From Schistocerca nitens (taxonomy: Eukaryota; Arthropoda; Insecta; Orthoptera; Acrididae), in the NCBI RefSeq assembly GCF_023898315.1, contig NC_064618.1, forward strand, positions 185,123,548 through 185,187,547: a stretch of DNA of 64,000 nucleotides, in the 5' to 3' direction. Below are positions 44,197-56,676 of the stretch, piece after piece. A program made the translations under genes and the position numbers. The notes beneath the pieces were generated by a model, which saw nothing but the letters and a program-made list of their open reading frames with translations, searched no databases and was not told the origin of the DNA. Numbering within the stretch: the first letter of the stretch is position 1; the number at the start of each line of letters is the position of its first letter.

Positions 44197-45068
44197 TCAC
44201 AACTATCCAACGACCTCCTTCACCCTACGAACTTAAACCACAGCCTAGACTCCACCTTCGTTTTTTAAAAGTTGTAGTACACTCGTCGACAGCTCAAAAG
44301 AGAGCATCACCACGACTACAGTCGCGGTAGGAATCCAGCGACACACAGCTGGGCACTTCGCTTCATTAGCCACGAAACGAACAAAGATATAACAAATTAA
44401 TTTTTCGAAGTATTAGGTGTCGTATAAGCTTAATCGGTGTCATGTTTTTCTGTGGCAAGAGACTGTGCCTTTCACATGAGGCGTACCGATAATATTTTCA
44501 TGAGAAGGATGGTTATCATGTTTACGAGACGTATTACTGATGTTAAGTTTTTCGCCATTGTAACATTTGAGGTTATCTGATTTACAACCCGCTTTTCTCA
44601 GTAGAGATTACATTAGTCGTGGTTCAAATATTGATTAGCTGTCCCTTTTTATGTAACCAGTCTTTTGACAATTTCAGTTAAGTCCTCCATGTTATCCTAC
44701 AGTAGAATTTCAATTGAATGAATGACGACACACAATTATATTTGTGCTTGTTTGGATGGCGGCTGTGAAAGCAATGACCTTTCATCACCAGTTGACCTTT
44801 CATCCCCAGTGGTGACGTTTGCTTCTTTCTGCGAAGGGAAAGCGAGCAGGTAGTCTCCTTCTCAGACACCACCAAGCATATTGCTCCCCTATCTTCCTGT
44901 TGCTCCACGACGACTACAACTGGCAACAGGAAACGAATTGGTCGTTTTGTAAAACTGAGAGAAGTTGGCAATAAAATTCATCACATATTTGCATGCATGG
45001 GCTTTTGTTCGAGAACATGACTTACACTGGGATAACTACATGCTAAAAATGAAGGCATCATGATGATA
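44197..45068. other. No recognisable feature
   Basis: No gene or repeat that I can assign, apart from a short local gacctttcatc repeat near 44780. Confidence 0.4.
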
Positions 45069-45082
45069 GCGGGTTCAACAAA

Positions 45083-45251
45083 ATGGCTCTGAGCACTATG
45101 CGACTTAACTTCTGAGGTCATCAGTCGCCTAGAACTTAGAACTAAGGACATCACACACATCCACGCCCGAGGCAGGATTCGAACCTGCGACCGTAGCGGT
45201 CGCTCGGCTCGAGACTGTAGCGCCTAGAACCGCACAGCCACTCCGGCCGAC
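45083..45251 (-). mobile_element. SINE-A with internal deletion, minus orientation
   Basis: The 14-bp duplication gcgggttcaacaaa (45069-45082, 45252-45265) defines the ends. About 20 bp of the usual acttaaacctaactaacc segment are missing, otherwise the copy is normal. The perfect duplication suggests a fairly young insertion. Confidence 0.92.
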
Positions 45252-45265
45252 GCGGGTTCAACAAA

Positions 45266-46092
45266 CTAAATGGATGAAACAACAACGTTCAGTTCTTCAG
45301 TAAACAATGTAGCTGACTCAGATAGGAAAACACTGAAAAATTATGGAGCCGTTTTCTGAATTTCACTCCTAAATTGAAAATATGCTCCGTCCCTATCGAT
45401 AACAAGGCAGAACAATACTAACTGCTTGCGTTCCACAAACGTTTCAGCTCCTATCATACTTTCGGAGTTATTCTTGGTGGCAGTAGTTAGTGTTTCACCC
45501 TGTATATTGTCATAAAAGAGATCCGTCATGTACGACATTCAGTTTTTTTCTATAGTTTTTTTCTATCTGCCCGAAGTATCCCCCGAAGTAATTACGACCA
45601 CCCCGCTGTTGACAAAGGAATCAGGAATAAAATATTTAGAATGCATCTGCTACAAGTTACTTCGAATTTTGTTACTTGTATCAAAAATCACATGAAGAAA
45701 CATGTATATTTAATGGATCTTAATTTCTATCATAATTCCATTTGTAGCGGATCGTTACATTACACTGTGCATTTTTCTCCTCATAACATTTTATTTGACT
45801 TCCTTAATTGTTCGTTTCAGGTTTGTCACCCGGCTGCACACCTGTAAATTATTTCAACACCGTATACCTAGGGAGACACTCAAGTCTCACAATATAATAC
45901 GATACTTTGAGAAACAAACAAGTCTTTTCGTGTTTCGTAATCAGGAACCGCTGCTCCTCGTTTCCTTATCTCCGGAATATGTATAACATTACCTTTACCC
46001 ACTTTATGCTGTAGCGCTGAAAGGTCAATTGGTGTCCAGCTTATTTGTGTACCAAATTTGAAGTCTAACATTGAATTACTTTGAGGAATGTA
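45266..46092. other. No recognisable feature
   Basis: AT-rich spacer without assignable content. Confidence 0.4.
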
Positions 46093-46640
46093 CACTATCT
46101 AATCAAAAATAACCGAATACATGCATGTCGACATTAATGGTTCAAAGGGCTCTGAGCACTATGGGACTTAACTTCTGAGGTCATGAATCCCCTAGAACTT
46201 AGAACTACTTAAACCTAACTATCCTAAAGACATCACACACATCCATGCCCTAGGCAGGATTCGAACCTGCGACCGTTTCGGTGGCGCGGTTCCAGACTGT
46301 AGCGTCTAGAAACGCTCGGCCACCACGGCCGGCCGACATTAATGTAGTGACCACCCTTCGCCTTTATGACGGCTTGAACTCTGTTGCGGACGATTCCCAT
46401 GGCGTGTCTGAACATCTGTGGAGTAATGACAGTCAATTCTTCCTCAAGAGCCAAACCAAGTAAAAGTAATGAGGATGACCGCAGGCTTCCGGAGTGAAGT
46501 CGGCCTTCTAACTCATGCCAAAGGTGTTCCATTAGGTTCATTTCGATACTCTGCGGAGGCTAGTCGTTTCAGGAATGTTCCTGTCCACAAACGATTGCCT
46601 CATAAATGCCGTTGTATGAAAGATAGCACTGTTTACAAAC
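46093..46640 (-). pseudogene. Tc1-like element, C-terminal fragment with one terminus
   Basis: The terminus cactatctaatcaaaaataa starts after TA (46091-46092) and resembles the end of a second Tc1-like family. On the minus strand the transposase C-terminus reads NLMEHLWHELEGRL, which holds the catalytic-glutamate region, then FRHAMGIVRNRVQAVIKAKG and HYIN before the terminus. Upstream parts (RQSFVDRNIPET) are in other frames and fade out near 46640. A SINE-A sits between the coding end and the terminus. The rest of the element is missing. Confidence 0.8.
46140..46333 (-). mobile_element. SINE-A, full length, minus orientation
   Basis: Target duplication cgacattaatg (46129-46139, 46334-46344). 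It has the reverse B-box ggattcgaacctgcg and a complete head (ccaccacggccggc). It is inserted in the Tc1-like fragment's 3' part. Confidence 0.93.
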
Positions 46641-46731
46641 CCCCCTCCACTTCTACTAAAACTCCAGAAATCTCTCAGCTTAGCTGGTGAGTACGTAAAT
46701 GATGGTATAATTGGCGTACAGTATAACTGGC

Positions 46732-46925
46732 GCCGGCCGATGGTGAACGAGCGGTTCTGGCGCTACAGTCTGGAACCGCGCGACAGCTACGATCGCAGGT
46801 TCGAATCCTGCCTCGGGCATGGATGTGTGTGTTGTCCTTAAGTTAGTTAGGTTTAAGTAGTTCTAAGTTCTAGGGGACTTATGACCTCAGCAGTTGAGTC
46901 CCATAGTGCTCAGAGCCATTTGAAC
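46732..46925 (+). mobile_element. SINE-A, full length, plus orientation
   Basis: Target duplication cagtataactggc (46719-46731, 46926-46938). tRNA-like head gccggccgatggtgaacgag, B-box caggttcgaatcctgcc, tail ctcagagccatttgaac. Confidence 0.94.
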
Positions 46926-46972
46926 CAGTATAACTGGCAACGATTTCCCATTCGAGGTTAGCGATAATGAAG

Positions 46973-47172
46973 CGCCGTCCGCTGTGGTAGAGCGATTCTA
47001 GGCGCTTCAGTCCGGAACCGCGCCACTGCTGCGGTCGCAGGTTCGAATCCTGCCTCGGGCATGGATGTGTGTGATGTCCTTAGGTTAGTTAGGTTTAAGT
47101 AGTTCTAAGTTCTAGACGACTGATGACCTCAGATGTTAAGTCCCATAGTGTTTAGAGCCATTTGAAACATTT
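46973..47172 (+). mobile_element. SINE-A, full length, plus orientation
   Basis: Target duplication gataatgaag (46963-46972, 47173-47182). It lies only 47 bp after the previous SINE-A in the same orientation, but its own duplication shows that it is an independent insertion. Confidence 0.93.
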
Positions 47173-47182
47173 GATAATGAAG

Positions 47183-47915
47183 CCAGTCGGTCCTTTGGAG
47201 ATGCTCTCGTAGTTTTCTGGCCCCTTGCAGAGTTGCCGCAGCGCCGTCGTATCCTGAAAGTGCAGTACTACTGCTTATGTTTAACGTAATGAAGCAGGAA
47301 GAAGTATTTTGAGCAAATAATTTTCACACGAGATGCCATTATGATGCGTTTATTTTAGAAAAAGAATAAAATGAACTTTCCTCCACAGATTATAAGCTAG
47401 TACGAAAAGTTGGTCCACTCCGTGACTAGATCGAAACGCTTCCTATCGACGGCTGCCGATTATTATGCAGAGTCTGTAACTTGAGCGTACAGTCGGAATG
47501 TTTCGTATAAGATCGTACATCTTCTGTTTGCCAAAACTATGCATTTATTTACTGTATTAATATCGTTTCCTGGCGTTGTAAAATTACTGAAAGAAAGTAT
47601 TTATGAGCCGTAGACTCCTCCTAATGTCTGAATGGAAAAAGGCAATTTTTCTTAGCCAGTAAGTATTAATAACAAGTACTTTATTTGCACCAGAATAAAT
47701 GTACTCTCCCTACGTATCTCTTTGCTGAAGTCACAAGCAATTTCTGCATCGGCAACTCACCCCACTGGTTATGAAAGCGCCAGATGGCCAACCGGCTCTG
47801 CTAGCCAGCGTGCGAACCTGCCACTCGCTCCGTACTCATTACGTACTACAGCGCCGATAGATTCACTTGACGTATGTGAAATAGCAAAACTTGAAATAAT
47901 GGAAAATTCTCTCTT
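47183..47915. other. No recognisable feature
   Basis: It may include decayed 3' parts of the Tc1-like relic that starts next to it, but no motif is readable. Confidence 0.35.
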
Positions 47916-48160
47916 ATCTACAAATATGTGGAACCTTAGAACTGTCATACTGGTAAAATCTCTCATCTCCTCCGAATTGTTCCTCTACTTTACGCACTAT
48001 AGGATGCTGTAGAATGTCTTCATATTCTTCTGCATTTAACGTTTTCCTAAGCTGAACAAGAGATCCCAACCACTAATAACATCTGCATGTTGTATCGCTA
48101 TCTCCTCCGCACTTCACTGTCGGTAGTACACACGATAGCAGGTAATGTCAGGGCATCCGC
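47916..48160 (-). pseudogene. Tc1-like transposase relic, distal half
   Basis: Minus-strand reading gives YLLSCVLPTVKCGGDS, then a KTLNAEEYEDIL-like stretch and an EEQFGGDERFYQYDSS-like stretch near the second catalytic aspartate. These are the middle blocks of a Tc1-like transposase. The frame is broken. The LTR retrotransposon cuts it at 48160. Its N-terminal half resumes at 59794 on the same strand, on the far side of the 11.6-kb insertion. Confidence 0.7.
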
Positions 48161-49308
48161 TGTAGTATGATTAAAAAAAAGAAAAAAATAAGTTAAATAT
48201 ATTTCAATATTTTTTAAATTTTAATCTGATAATTATGTATATATTGGGTTTCATACGAGAATGTCGTGTTCCCAGTTTGGCACAGCTTTGCCACAGGAAA
48301 CACGAAAGCGGTCGAAGACGTCCGTCTTCTGGTCGGCTCCTGATCGTTGTCAGAAGCAGGCTTGTTTTTCATTACGCAAAGTTTTCAATTATTCGGAAAA
48401 GAACAACCCGGATGTATTTACGTAATCAGTATAAATGTTATAATTACCTAAGGGACCTTTAACAATGAAAAATAAAACAAATTACATTTGCAGATGAAAT
48501 CATTAATAATTGGGGCAGCTATGAGTTGCATAGAAGACAAGGAGCGGCCTTCTGTCTACGACCAGGATGCCGCAGTATTCTCAGCTGTAGTAAAGGCTGT
48601 TTGACATTTATAAAAATAATATGATATGGAGATAAAAAAAATAAAGGAACGAATAGAATAAGAAATCTGGTAAAGACTAAACATATTCAAACCATTCTTA
48701 CAAGCAATTAGGGCTTATCTATAAACAGTATAAATTATATAAGTAACTTTCTGACTGTATGGTGCGATCAGATTTCAGCCTGTCCTCTGCTAACTTCTTG
48801 GTTCACGTTTTTGTCACAAATTATGGTCATTACTTTTCTCCTTCCTTCGAGATAATTCTGGCACCGTTCAACACCTTCATAACAATAACTTGCCGGTTTG
48901 CAGTATCGAACATAAATTACTCGAATTTTAGCAATTAATAACTGTTGTCTGCACGGTGGCAAGATCGCCCACTTTTATGGCTTAAAGACGACCTTCTTTA
49001 CGTTTTCACATTACAAGCAAGAGTACGCTAAATCTGAAGATCTACAAAGGTTTTTACTGTCACCTTTTATTTAGATCGAAACGGAACGTTCAGTTCAGCT
49101 TCTGTTAAAATGTTTCTTTGACTGCGCTATCGATGTATTAACGTCCGCGCTAGATGCGCATCTTTACAGTTACGAAAATTATATAAAACACATGTCTTTC
49201 AAAGAATAGGTCTCATCTCATAAGTTGGTCATTTAATATACAGATTGGTGAATACCTTCCCACGGGTACTCACAGATTTCATACGACGGAAATCCCAGTG
49301 CTATTACA
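48161..49308 (-). repeat. 3' LTR (1148 bp)
   Basis: Matches 58018-59793 once the inserted block is removed (1144 bp). On the minus strand it starts TGTAATAG and ends CATACTACA. The internal sequence next to it on the minus strand is cgcgggaagcga, a weak polypurine tract. Confidence 0.93.
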
Positions 49309-52300
49309 TCGCTTCCCGCGTGAGGAGTAGTGATTCTGAAAGATCGTTACGACTCACGCTCAATCGTAATATTATTGGATTCACGTACTTAGTGAATGAA
49401 GTATTTAAGGATCTCTCCTTGTAGGGAGCAAAACAAACGTAACATAAGGCATATAGAGGTATATACGTTTCATGTTAAGTAGTCAAGCTAATCATAGTTT
49501 CTTGATCATTAACAAACTTGGTAGTGGCTTGATGCCATCATAAGTGTTCAAGGATTTAACATAGGTTCCTTCTTGCGTATTCTCAGGAATTACTCTCATG
49601 CAGTCAACAGAAACATTGAAATACTAACATAGATGCAAATACAAATCAAATAGACATACACTTACATATATACACAAATATTGACAAGAAGAAAATAAAT
49701 TCGATTACAGGAATTCATTTGAAGTATTAGTACATTTCCGCCAATTTTGAAAAGAACATAAAACTTTTATCAGTCTTTCTCGTAGCGACGTCACTCTTCA
49801 TTTTGAGGTTGGGAGTATTTTTTATGAGCTCAGGTGATTTTCACAGGGGAATTCTTTCATCACCTTCATTTTCACTGCACTATAACTGGGGATCACCTTT
49901 TCACATTGAACTGGAAAACACTGGGAATTTCACTGTGTGAAAGCCGGCCGGTGTGGCCGTGCGGTCTAGGCGCTTCAGTCTGGAACCGCGTGACCGCTCC
50001 GGTCGCAGGTTCGAATCCTGCCTCGGGCATGGATGTGTGTGTTGTCCTTAGGTTAGTTAGGTTTAAGTAGTTCTAAGTTCTAGGGGACTAATGACCACAG
50101 ATGTTAAGTCCCATAGTGCTCAGAGCCATTTGAACCATTTTTTTCACTGTGTGAAGGTGGGAAGTGATATTTATTGACTCGACGATCCATCCGGTCGTGT
50201 CGGGAATCAGGAAAGTTGATAACTGGTACACTGACGAATGGGTCAGTTTGGTGGCTGTCTTAGTCTCATTCCAATTCATGTTTCAGCATAAGAAAATACA
50301 GAAAAAAAATCTGTATTAGGTCTTGCTCATTAACTAGTATCTTAATCTAAGGGAATATAGAGTAAGAATTTAAGACAATAAAAATTACTATACAGACTAT
50401 GTACATACATATTTTATATTATTCATGATTTGTGTCTAGGTTTCATATTCTTTCATTAGCAAGCATTAGCAAACCACGTTTCGTCTTGTACAGGTCTTTC
50501 TTAAGCAATATTGCCGTAGCAATTTTCATAGTTAGGGAAAAGTCATCATTTGTGTCCTTTTCATGTAAATATAGTAAAATCGTGCTTAGTTTATCAACGT
50601 TTTACTATTTTTATTTCCATTTTCATCTCAAATCTGGAGCACGCTTGCGCCCGTTATGGAGGGGAATGCTTATTGTTGAGCGCGGGCCGGCGAGCAGCAT
50701 TGAATGTTGCCACAGTGCTTCACAGTCACGTGGTAACGAACTGGCGGTTTAACAGCGTTGGCAGTCCGAGTCCTGCACGAGGCAGATAGTTCAGTGGCTA
50801 CGAATCGTTTTATAACTTTTGCATTTTGTTCAATCATGGGTACTGGAGCAGCTCGTCAAGGCAACATGGTTAACCTGGACGGTAAATTGACTGCACCAGC
50901 GACGAAGAATAGTCGCCGATGAAAATGACTACTATCACCTATTGCGGTGAGTACAATAGCTTGTCTACCCTTTGAATGACAGTCATTGTATCGCCGTTGC
51001 AACGTGAGAATACTTATAATGCTACTTCACACGCGGAACATCACACGAGTCCATAAGTTTATCACAGTTTTGATTCACACAAGAGATAACTAGGTTTTCT
51101 TGTCCACACGTGTGTCAGTTTACGATTGTTCATCATTTTGTCACTAAGTGAGTCACACGCATCAATCCATACGTGTCCATATAGGTGTCTTTATACAACA
51201 GAGTTGCACAGCTAATGCTAAAATTACTTATCATCTTAAACGGATGATTTACAAAATGTACCGTTACATAGTTCTGTCCAAGACCTAATGAAAGTGTGTT
51301 TGCTATTCTGAATCGTGCTTCTGAAGCACATTAGATTTTATAGGTATTTTAAATCTGATTCTTTTCTTTTTCTTATTGTTCTATAACAGCTTTTTTTTAG
51401 TTTCTCTGCTCATTTACTCCATTACATCAATAATCAGTATAATATACCCTCTTTTTCGTGCCGAACAGTTCACGTTCAGAACTTCATCTAAAAGAAATCG
51501 GGAAAATCATTCATATTTCCTAGGATGCTTTTTCTCACAGCAAATCAGGTTTACATCACGTTTCGATAAGTAACTGCAGATACGCATTAGCCAATGAGCC
51601 ACGATCGTCAACACACACGATGTACACACGTCAAGTCTTTTGAACCAATTTCCAAATTTCTTCCCCTACCGGGTAAGGTAGAAAGGTAAGAATGTTAAAA
51701 AGAAAACTACAATAGGATAGTGCAAAGAAATGAAAGATACGAAGATAGGTAATAGGTGAAATAATCAGTTCAGAAAATTCATTCTTCGGCTACACTGCTA
51801 TAACTTGACTTCAGTATTAAAATGTCGCACAAATCCGTTTCCAAAGCATCGTCAAATATATCTCAAAATCGCGCCACGCTGATATAGCAGTAGAATATAA
51901 GCAGATTATCTCAGTCCTAAACTAGGTATCTTAGTATCGAAGGTTTCTATATGATACTCGTGGCATAGGAATAGTCTCTAGAAGTTTCTCCAATACAGGA
52001 CCTAATTATCATTATAAATGCGTATCTCTTGACCTGGTTCGCTCATAGTAATAAATAAATTAAAGTTGCTCTCCAGTTGCGAGTACCATTAATCATTTCT
52101 TTGTACATTAACTGTAAGTTGCTGCTTATACTCGGTGTAATCTACAGATTACAATGTATCAGTTTTGCATCGTACATGGTTCTAGCGACTTAAAATATCA
52201 ATCCTATGAAAGCTTAACTTAGGTTATTACATCACATATACGGACATTCTGGTCTGAATGAGGGATTTAAAGAAAACCTTTACTACTTGGTAAAAAGGAG

Positions 52301-52640
52301 ATTTGCCATAACTTTAAACTAAAGCATCAGGTGGCATTTCGGCACATCCCTTACTCAGTTCAACGACTGCATCCCTCTATTGCTCAAGAAACTTAAAACT
52401 ACCTTAAAACTAAGGCAAATCTTATTTTCCAAATACGTGGAGTACCTTTTTCATTCACTTCATATCCTTCAAGCTCCATCATTACTTTGTGTTCACCTTA
52501 CTCAAATGATTACGTCACCTGCAGAACACATGTACATGCTGTTGACTCACGTATTTTCTAAAGAGATCAAACTCTTGTTTCAAGTTGCAGCTTAACATAA
52601 TAAATGATTTTTTAATGTTTTTCATGGTACTTCTTTAGGT
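49309..52640 (-). other. 3' internal part of the LTR element, no domain recognised
   Basis: It lies between the integrase remnant and the 3' LTR, where an envelope or 3' untranslated region could sit. Frames on the minus strand are short and I recognise no envelope motif. A SINE-A interrupts it at 49942. Confidence 0.45.
49942..50141 (+). mobile_element. SINE-A, full length, plus orientation
   Basis: Target duplication tttcactgtgtgaa (49928-49941, 50142-50155). Head gccggccggtgtggccgtg, B-box caggttcgaatcctgcc, tail ctcagagccatttgaacc plus a T run. Confidence 0.95.
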
Positions 52641-53192
52641 CTACATGGTGGTAAAATCCTTTTACTCGTCCACTATCTGGATCTGCCAACACATTACAAC
52701 CAATATGTAGCTTCCTGACTATAACAAACGGTCCTTCCTATAGGCGTTGCCACTTACGATTTTTACGTAAGATAAGAGATGATTTGAAGTGTGTCCTCAG
52801 AAGAACACGCTCGTTCAGGCGATACGACAGAACTTTGACATGCTTGTCAAAAGCTTTTTTTTCTTAAATTCGTATGAGTTGTGAGAGACATCATTGCTTT
52901 TCTTAACTTATTTCCTAGGATGAATTCTGGACCTAGTATCCTGAGGATAGGTTCAGTCCATTCATTGCTTTCCTTTTGCCTGGAGATTACTTCTGAAGGT
53001 GTGAAACCGGTCGGAAGTGTGCTTTCAGTTTTCCGCATGTTCATTAGGTTGAATTTCGCTCACAGTTACCTTCGAAGTAGCGGGTGGTACGCTCGGTACG
53101 AAGTTTGCTTCCGTATTCCACCTAGGTTGCGGGCTATTTTCTGGAATTTCAGCCGAGATGGTGTGTGTTGGCTGTTTTGCTCGGGCATAATA
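52641..53192 (-). pseudogene. Integrase C-terminal remnant of the LTR element
   Basis: Minus-strand pieces read RLKFQKIARNLGGIRKQTS then YRAYHP (where the third catalytic residue region is expected), LPTGFTPSEVISRQKESNE (the usual TG-T-P-E stretch), and a C-terminal part recalling the GPF-V beta-barrel (about 52700-52760). The frame shifts more than once. It begins right at the Tc1-like insertion (53193). On the other side of that insertion comes gag, not reverse transcriptase, so about 2 kb of pol were lost before the Tc1-like element arrived. Confidence 0.75.
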
Positions 53193-54614
53193 CACTCCTG
53201 GAAATTGAAATAAGAACACCGTGAATTCATTGTCCCAGGAAGGGGAAACTTTATTGACACATTCCGGGGGTCAGATACATCACATGATCACACTGACAGA
53301 ACCACAGGCACATAGACACAGGCAACAGAGCATGCACAATGTCGGCACTAGTACAGTGTATATCCACCTTTCGCAGCAATGCAGGCTGCTATTCTCCCAT
53401 GGAGACGATCGTAGAGATGCTGGATGTAGTCCTGTGGAACGGCTTGCCATGCCATTTCCACCTGGCGCCTCAGTTGGACCAGCGTTCGTGCTGGACGTGC
53501 AGACCGCGTGAGACGACGCTTCATCCAGTCCCAAACATGCTCAATGGGGGACAGATCCGGAGATCTTGCTGGCCAGGGTAGTTGACTTACACCTTCTAGA
53601 GCACGTTGGGTGGCACGGGATACATGCGGACGTGCATTGTCCTGTTGGAACAGCAAGTTCCCTTGCCGGTCTAGGAATGGTAGAACGATGGGTTCGATGA
53701 CGGTTTGGATGTACCGTGCACTATTCAGTGTCCCCTCGACGATCACCAGTGGTGTACGGCCAGTGTAGGAGATCGCTCCCCAGACCATGATGCCGGGTGT
53801 TGGCCCTGTGTGCCTCGGTCGTATGCAGTCCTGATTGTGGCGCTCACCTGCACGGCGCCAAACACGCATACGACCATCATTGGCACCAAGGCAGAAGCGA
53901 CTCTCATCGCTGAAGACGACACGTCTCCATTCGTCCCTCCATTCACGCCTGTCGCGACACCACTGGAGGCGGGCTGTACGATGTTGGGGCGTGAGCGGAA
54001 GACGGCCTAACGGTGTGCGGGACCGTAGACCAGCTTCATGGAGACGGTTGCGAATGGTCCTCGCCGATACCCCAGGAGCAACAGTGTCCCTAATTTGCTG
54101 GGAAGTGGCGGTGCGGTCCCCTACGGCACTGCGTAGGATCCTACGGTTTTGGCGTGCATCCGTGCGTCGCTGCGGTCCGGTCCCAGGTCGACGGGCACGT
54201 GCACCTTCCGCCGACCACTGGCGACAACATCGATGTACTGTGGAGACCTCACGCCCCACGTGTTGAGCAATTCGGCGGCACGTCCACCCGGCCTCCCGCA
54301 TGCCCACTATACGCCCTCGCTCAAAGTCCGTCAACTGCACATACGGTTCACGTCCACGCTGTCGCGGCATGCTACCAGTGTTAAAGACTGCGATGGAGCT
54401 CCGTATGCCACGGCAAACTGGCTGACACTGACGGCGGCGGTGCACAAATGCTGCGCAGCTAGCGCCATTCGACGGCCAACACCGCGGTTCCTGGTGTGTC
54501 CGCTGTGCCGTGCGTGTGATCATTGCTTGTACAGCCCTCTCGCAGTGTCCGGAGCAAGTATGGTGGGTCTGACACACCGGTGTCAATGTGTTCTTTTTTC
54601 CATTTCCAGGAGTG
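53193..54614 (-). mobile_element. Tc1-like transposon, copy 2 (1422 bp)
   Basis: TA copies lie at 53191-53192 and 54615-54616. It has the same ends, length and orientation as 9557-10978, at a constant offset of 43,636 bp with no indel. It is nested in the LTR element at the gag/integrase deletion junction. Confidence 0.95.
53348..54370 (-). CDS. Tc1-like transposase (copy 2)
   Basis: 340 residues from the ATG at 54370, open to the stop at 53348. It has the same domain plan as the copy at 9712-10734: two HTH motifs, then D155 (FSDESRF), D244 (QQDNARPH) and E277 (SPIEHVW), with a 32-residue D-E gap. It differs from copy 1 at about seven residues, for example C for Y after GWT, N for D in DARQNRR, and R and G for H and D in the LRSRTPLGRL stretch. 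All catalytic residues are kept in both. The frame runs on upstream into the neighbouring gag sequence by chance. Confidence 0.94.
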   Translation of the reverse strand: MPRQRGREPYVQLTDFERGRIVGMREAGWTCRRIAQHVGREVSTVHRCCRQWSAEGARARRPGTGPQRRTDARQNRRILRSAVGDRTATSQQIRDTVAPGVSARTIRNRLHEAGLRSRTPLGRLPLTPQHRTARLQWCRDRREWRDEWRRVVFSDESRFCLGANDGRMRVWRRAGERHNQDCIRPRHTGPTPGIMVWGAISYTGRTPLVIVEGTLNSARYIQTVIEPIVLPFLDRQGNLLFQQDNARPHVSRATQRALEGVSQLPWPARSPDLSPIEHVWDWMKRRLTRSARPARTLVQLRRQVEMAWQAVPQDYIQHLYDRLHGRIAACIAAKGGYTLY

Positions 54615-54616
54615 TA

Positions 54617-56676
54617 GATGAATTTTGAGGTTCATTATTTTGAACTTGATTGTTAGTAAAAGGTGGCGGACTATTCCTAAACTTCGGAGCACACCGTTGT
54701 TTGTATTGCTTGGAAGGATCTGGAGCATTTCTCCCTTGAGAACAGTGCTAGAATCTAGGCTGGTTACCATACTGCTGTTGACTGTTGGTGTTAATCCAAC
54801 GTCCCTTTCCATCGAACTTATTATTGTTATTGCCTTGGGATCGTTATTGTAGTAATATCGATCATTGTAATTAACCTGTGAATTACCGTTTTGCTGCTGT
54901 GTTGTCTGGTATATGGGGTGGTACCTGTTTGGATCATGGAATTTATGTTTCTGCTTCCCGTTGCGGCGATAGTAGTTGTTATTATCACACCGCACGTCGT
55001 TTCCTTTACTGTTGTTGGTTTGGTATGACATACCTGAGTCTACGCCTACGCCCCGCGGCTGTGTAGTGTGAGGGCCAAGATTACAATTACTCCGCGCACT
55101 TGCACGCACATCCTCTTGAATCATGTCAGGGTTGTCAAGTACTGACAGAAAAGCCCCCGTGTCGTCGTCACTGACATTTACTAACGTCTCCCTGATTGAT
55201 ACCGGCAGCTTTGACTTAAGGATCATAATTACGTCCTTCGTGGAAATGGGCGTGTCCCAATATTGTATTTTTCGCAGGTATTTCTCAAAGTACCTACGGA
55301 GACCAGCACTTATCGTATTAAATGGCTCAGCATATATACTTCCTTTCTGAGGCGTTGTTGTATGCCTGAACTCCAGAATTTGTTCAGAAATTGTTTTTCG
55401 AAGTCAGCGTAATTATCACACCAGCCAATCACTTCTGTTCCCCAGACAGAACCATCTCCTTCAATGTAACCTACTATAAAGCGCATACGTTGTTTGTCAT
55501 CCCAGATCTTACGAAAAACACCATTAAATGACTTCAGAAAAACCATTGTGTGGATGTTGCTTTTCTCTGGCAGTAAAGGCTGAACTGGCGGTGCTTGAGG
55601 ACGCTTTCATCTTTCATGAGCTCGACAAGTGTTACTTGATCATCCTGGTTGCGTACTAACGGGTTCTTACTGCTGTGACCATAAACAAGTGGAGACAATT
55701 TTGCACGAGACACGGGATTATTATTATATACATGTTCTGAAGAAAGCAAGTATGAATACTAACTTCTATTGTCATTAGGAAAAGCATTGCCTTGTTGTTT
55801 CAACTGCTTGATTTCCTCAGTGAGGTGTAGTTTCCACGCGGGAAGATCTTGGTCTCCTGATGTACCTGGAGTAGCTAAAACTTCAACTGGGGCTGGATTA
55901 GCGGCTTCTTTTAAGTCTTGTTGAACTTTTTTTTGTATGTACTGTTCTTTAGTCTCGACCCATTCTACAAATTCTTTTCCTATCGTGGAACGTACGTTTG
56001 CGGCAGCATCATTCACCCTATTTTCAATGTTAATGTCGGATAGCGCCTGTGTCATGTCATTGACCTGGCCTTGCGTAGTGATGACATTGTCTGCAAGCTT
56101 GTTTACTTTAGTTCCGATCTCAGAGACCTTCTTTAAAGCTTCAGTTCTAACTGCCTAGCAACTTCCGACGTGTACTTTGATGTCTTTGTACGTGGTACTT
56201 ACTGTGCTCTCACATGCATCTACCTTCTGTAGAATACCTTCTATCCTTTTATTAACTTTAGTACTTAATCCCGCGATATATTCCACCGTGACTGTCCTTA
56301 TTCTTGCCTCTAAGTTGGCATCAACATTAACTAACCCATTTTTCATTGTACCAATAACAGAGGTCAGATTACCAATGGTGGTATTTAGATCAAACCATTT
56401 TCGCTCTGTCTCCTGTTTCTTTTTCCTTCCTTTTTGTTCCCTTTCTTGTCTATCATGTTGTTTTTGTAATTTATAAGATTCCCTTTCTAGTTTCTCTTGC
56501 TCTCTTTGTTGAAAAAAAAATATCATTTCAACCATCGAATTTTCTCCCGCTTGCTGTGACGATGATTGCTGTGACGATAAGTCACGGACACTTTCATCGA
56601 CTGCCGTTCTCTCCATTCGCGAATCGGGTCTGCCTGTTCCCGTTGGCGAACGTAGTGGGGTATGACTTGACAACTG
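54617..56676 (-). pseudogene. gag of the LTR element, frameshifted
   Basis: Reading on the minus strand from 56676. A Ser/Gln-rich segment precedes a charged, coiled-coil-like stretch (about 56380-56520, REQEKLERESYKLQKQHDR). Helical spacer follows, then a capsid-like part (about 55310-55545) with the W..DFEKQF..FW pattern typical of insect gypsy gag, and an Asn/Gln/Tyr-rich basic tail (about 54800-55050) instead of a clear zinc knuckle. At least three frame changes occur (near 56155, 55755 and 55535). The original start lies beyond the LINE fragment at 56677, so the N-terminus is interrupted. It is a structural protein relic and not functional. Confidence 0.75.

Noticed and set aside
46732..47172. 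Two adjacent SINE-A copies considered as a tandem duplication
   Set aside because: Each has its own, different target duplication, so they are separate insertions.
48235..48462. Short open frame repeated at 58064-58288 with conserved residues
   Set aside because: Both lie inside the two LTRs. The similarity is LTR identity, not a duplicated gene.
54459..55226. A 255-codon minus-strand frame that joins gag and Tc1-like leader
   Set aside because: It crosses the boundary of the Tc1-like insertion at 54615. The fusion is accidental.
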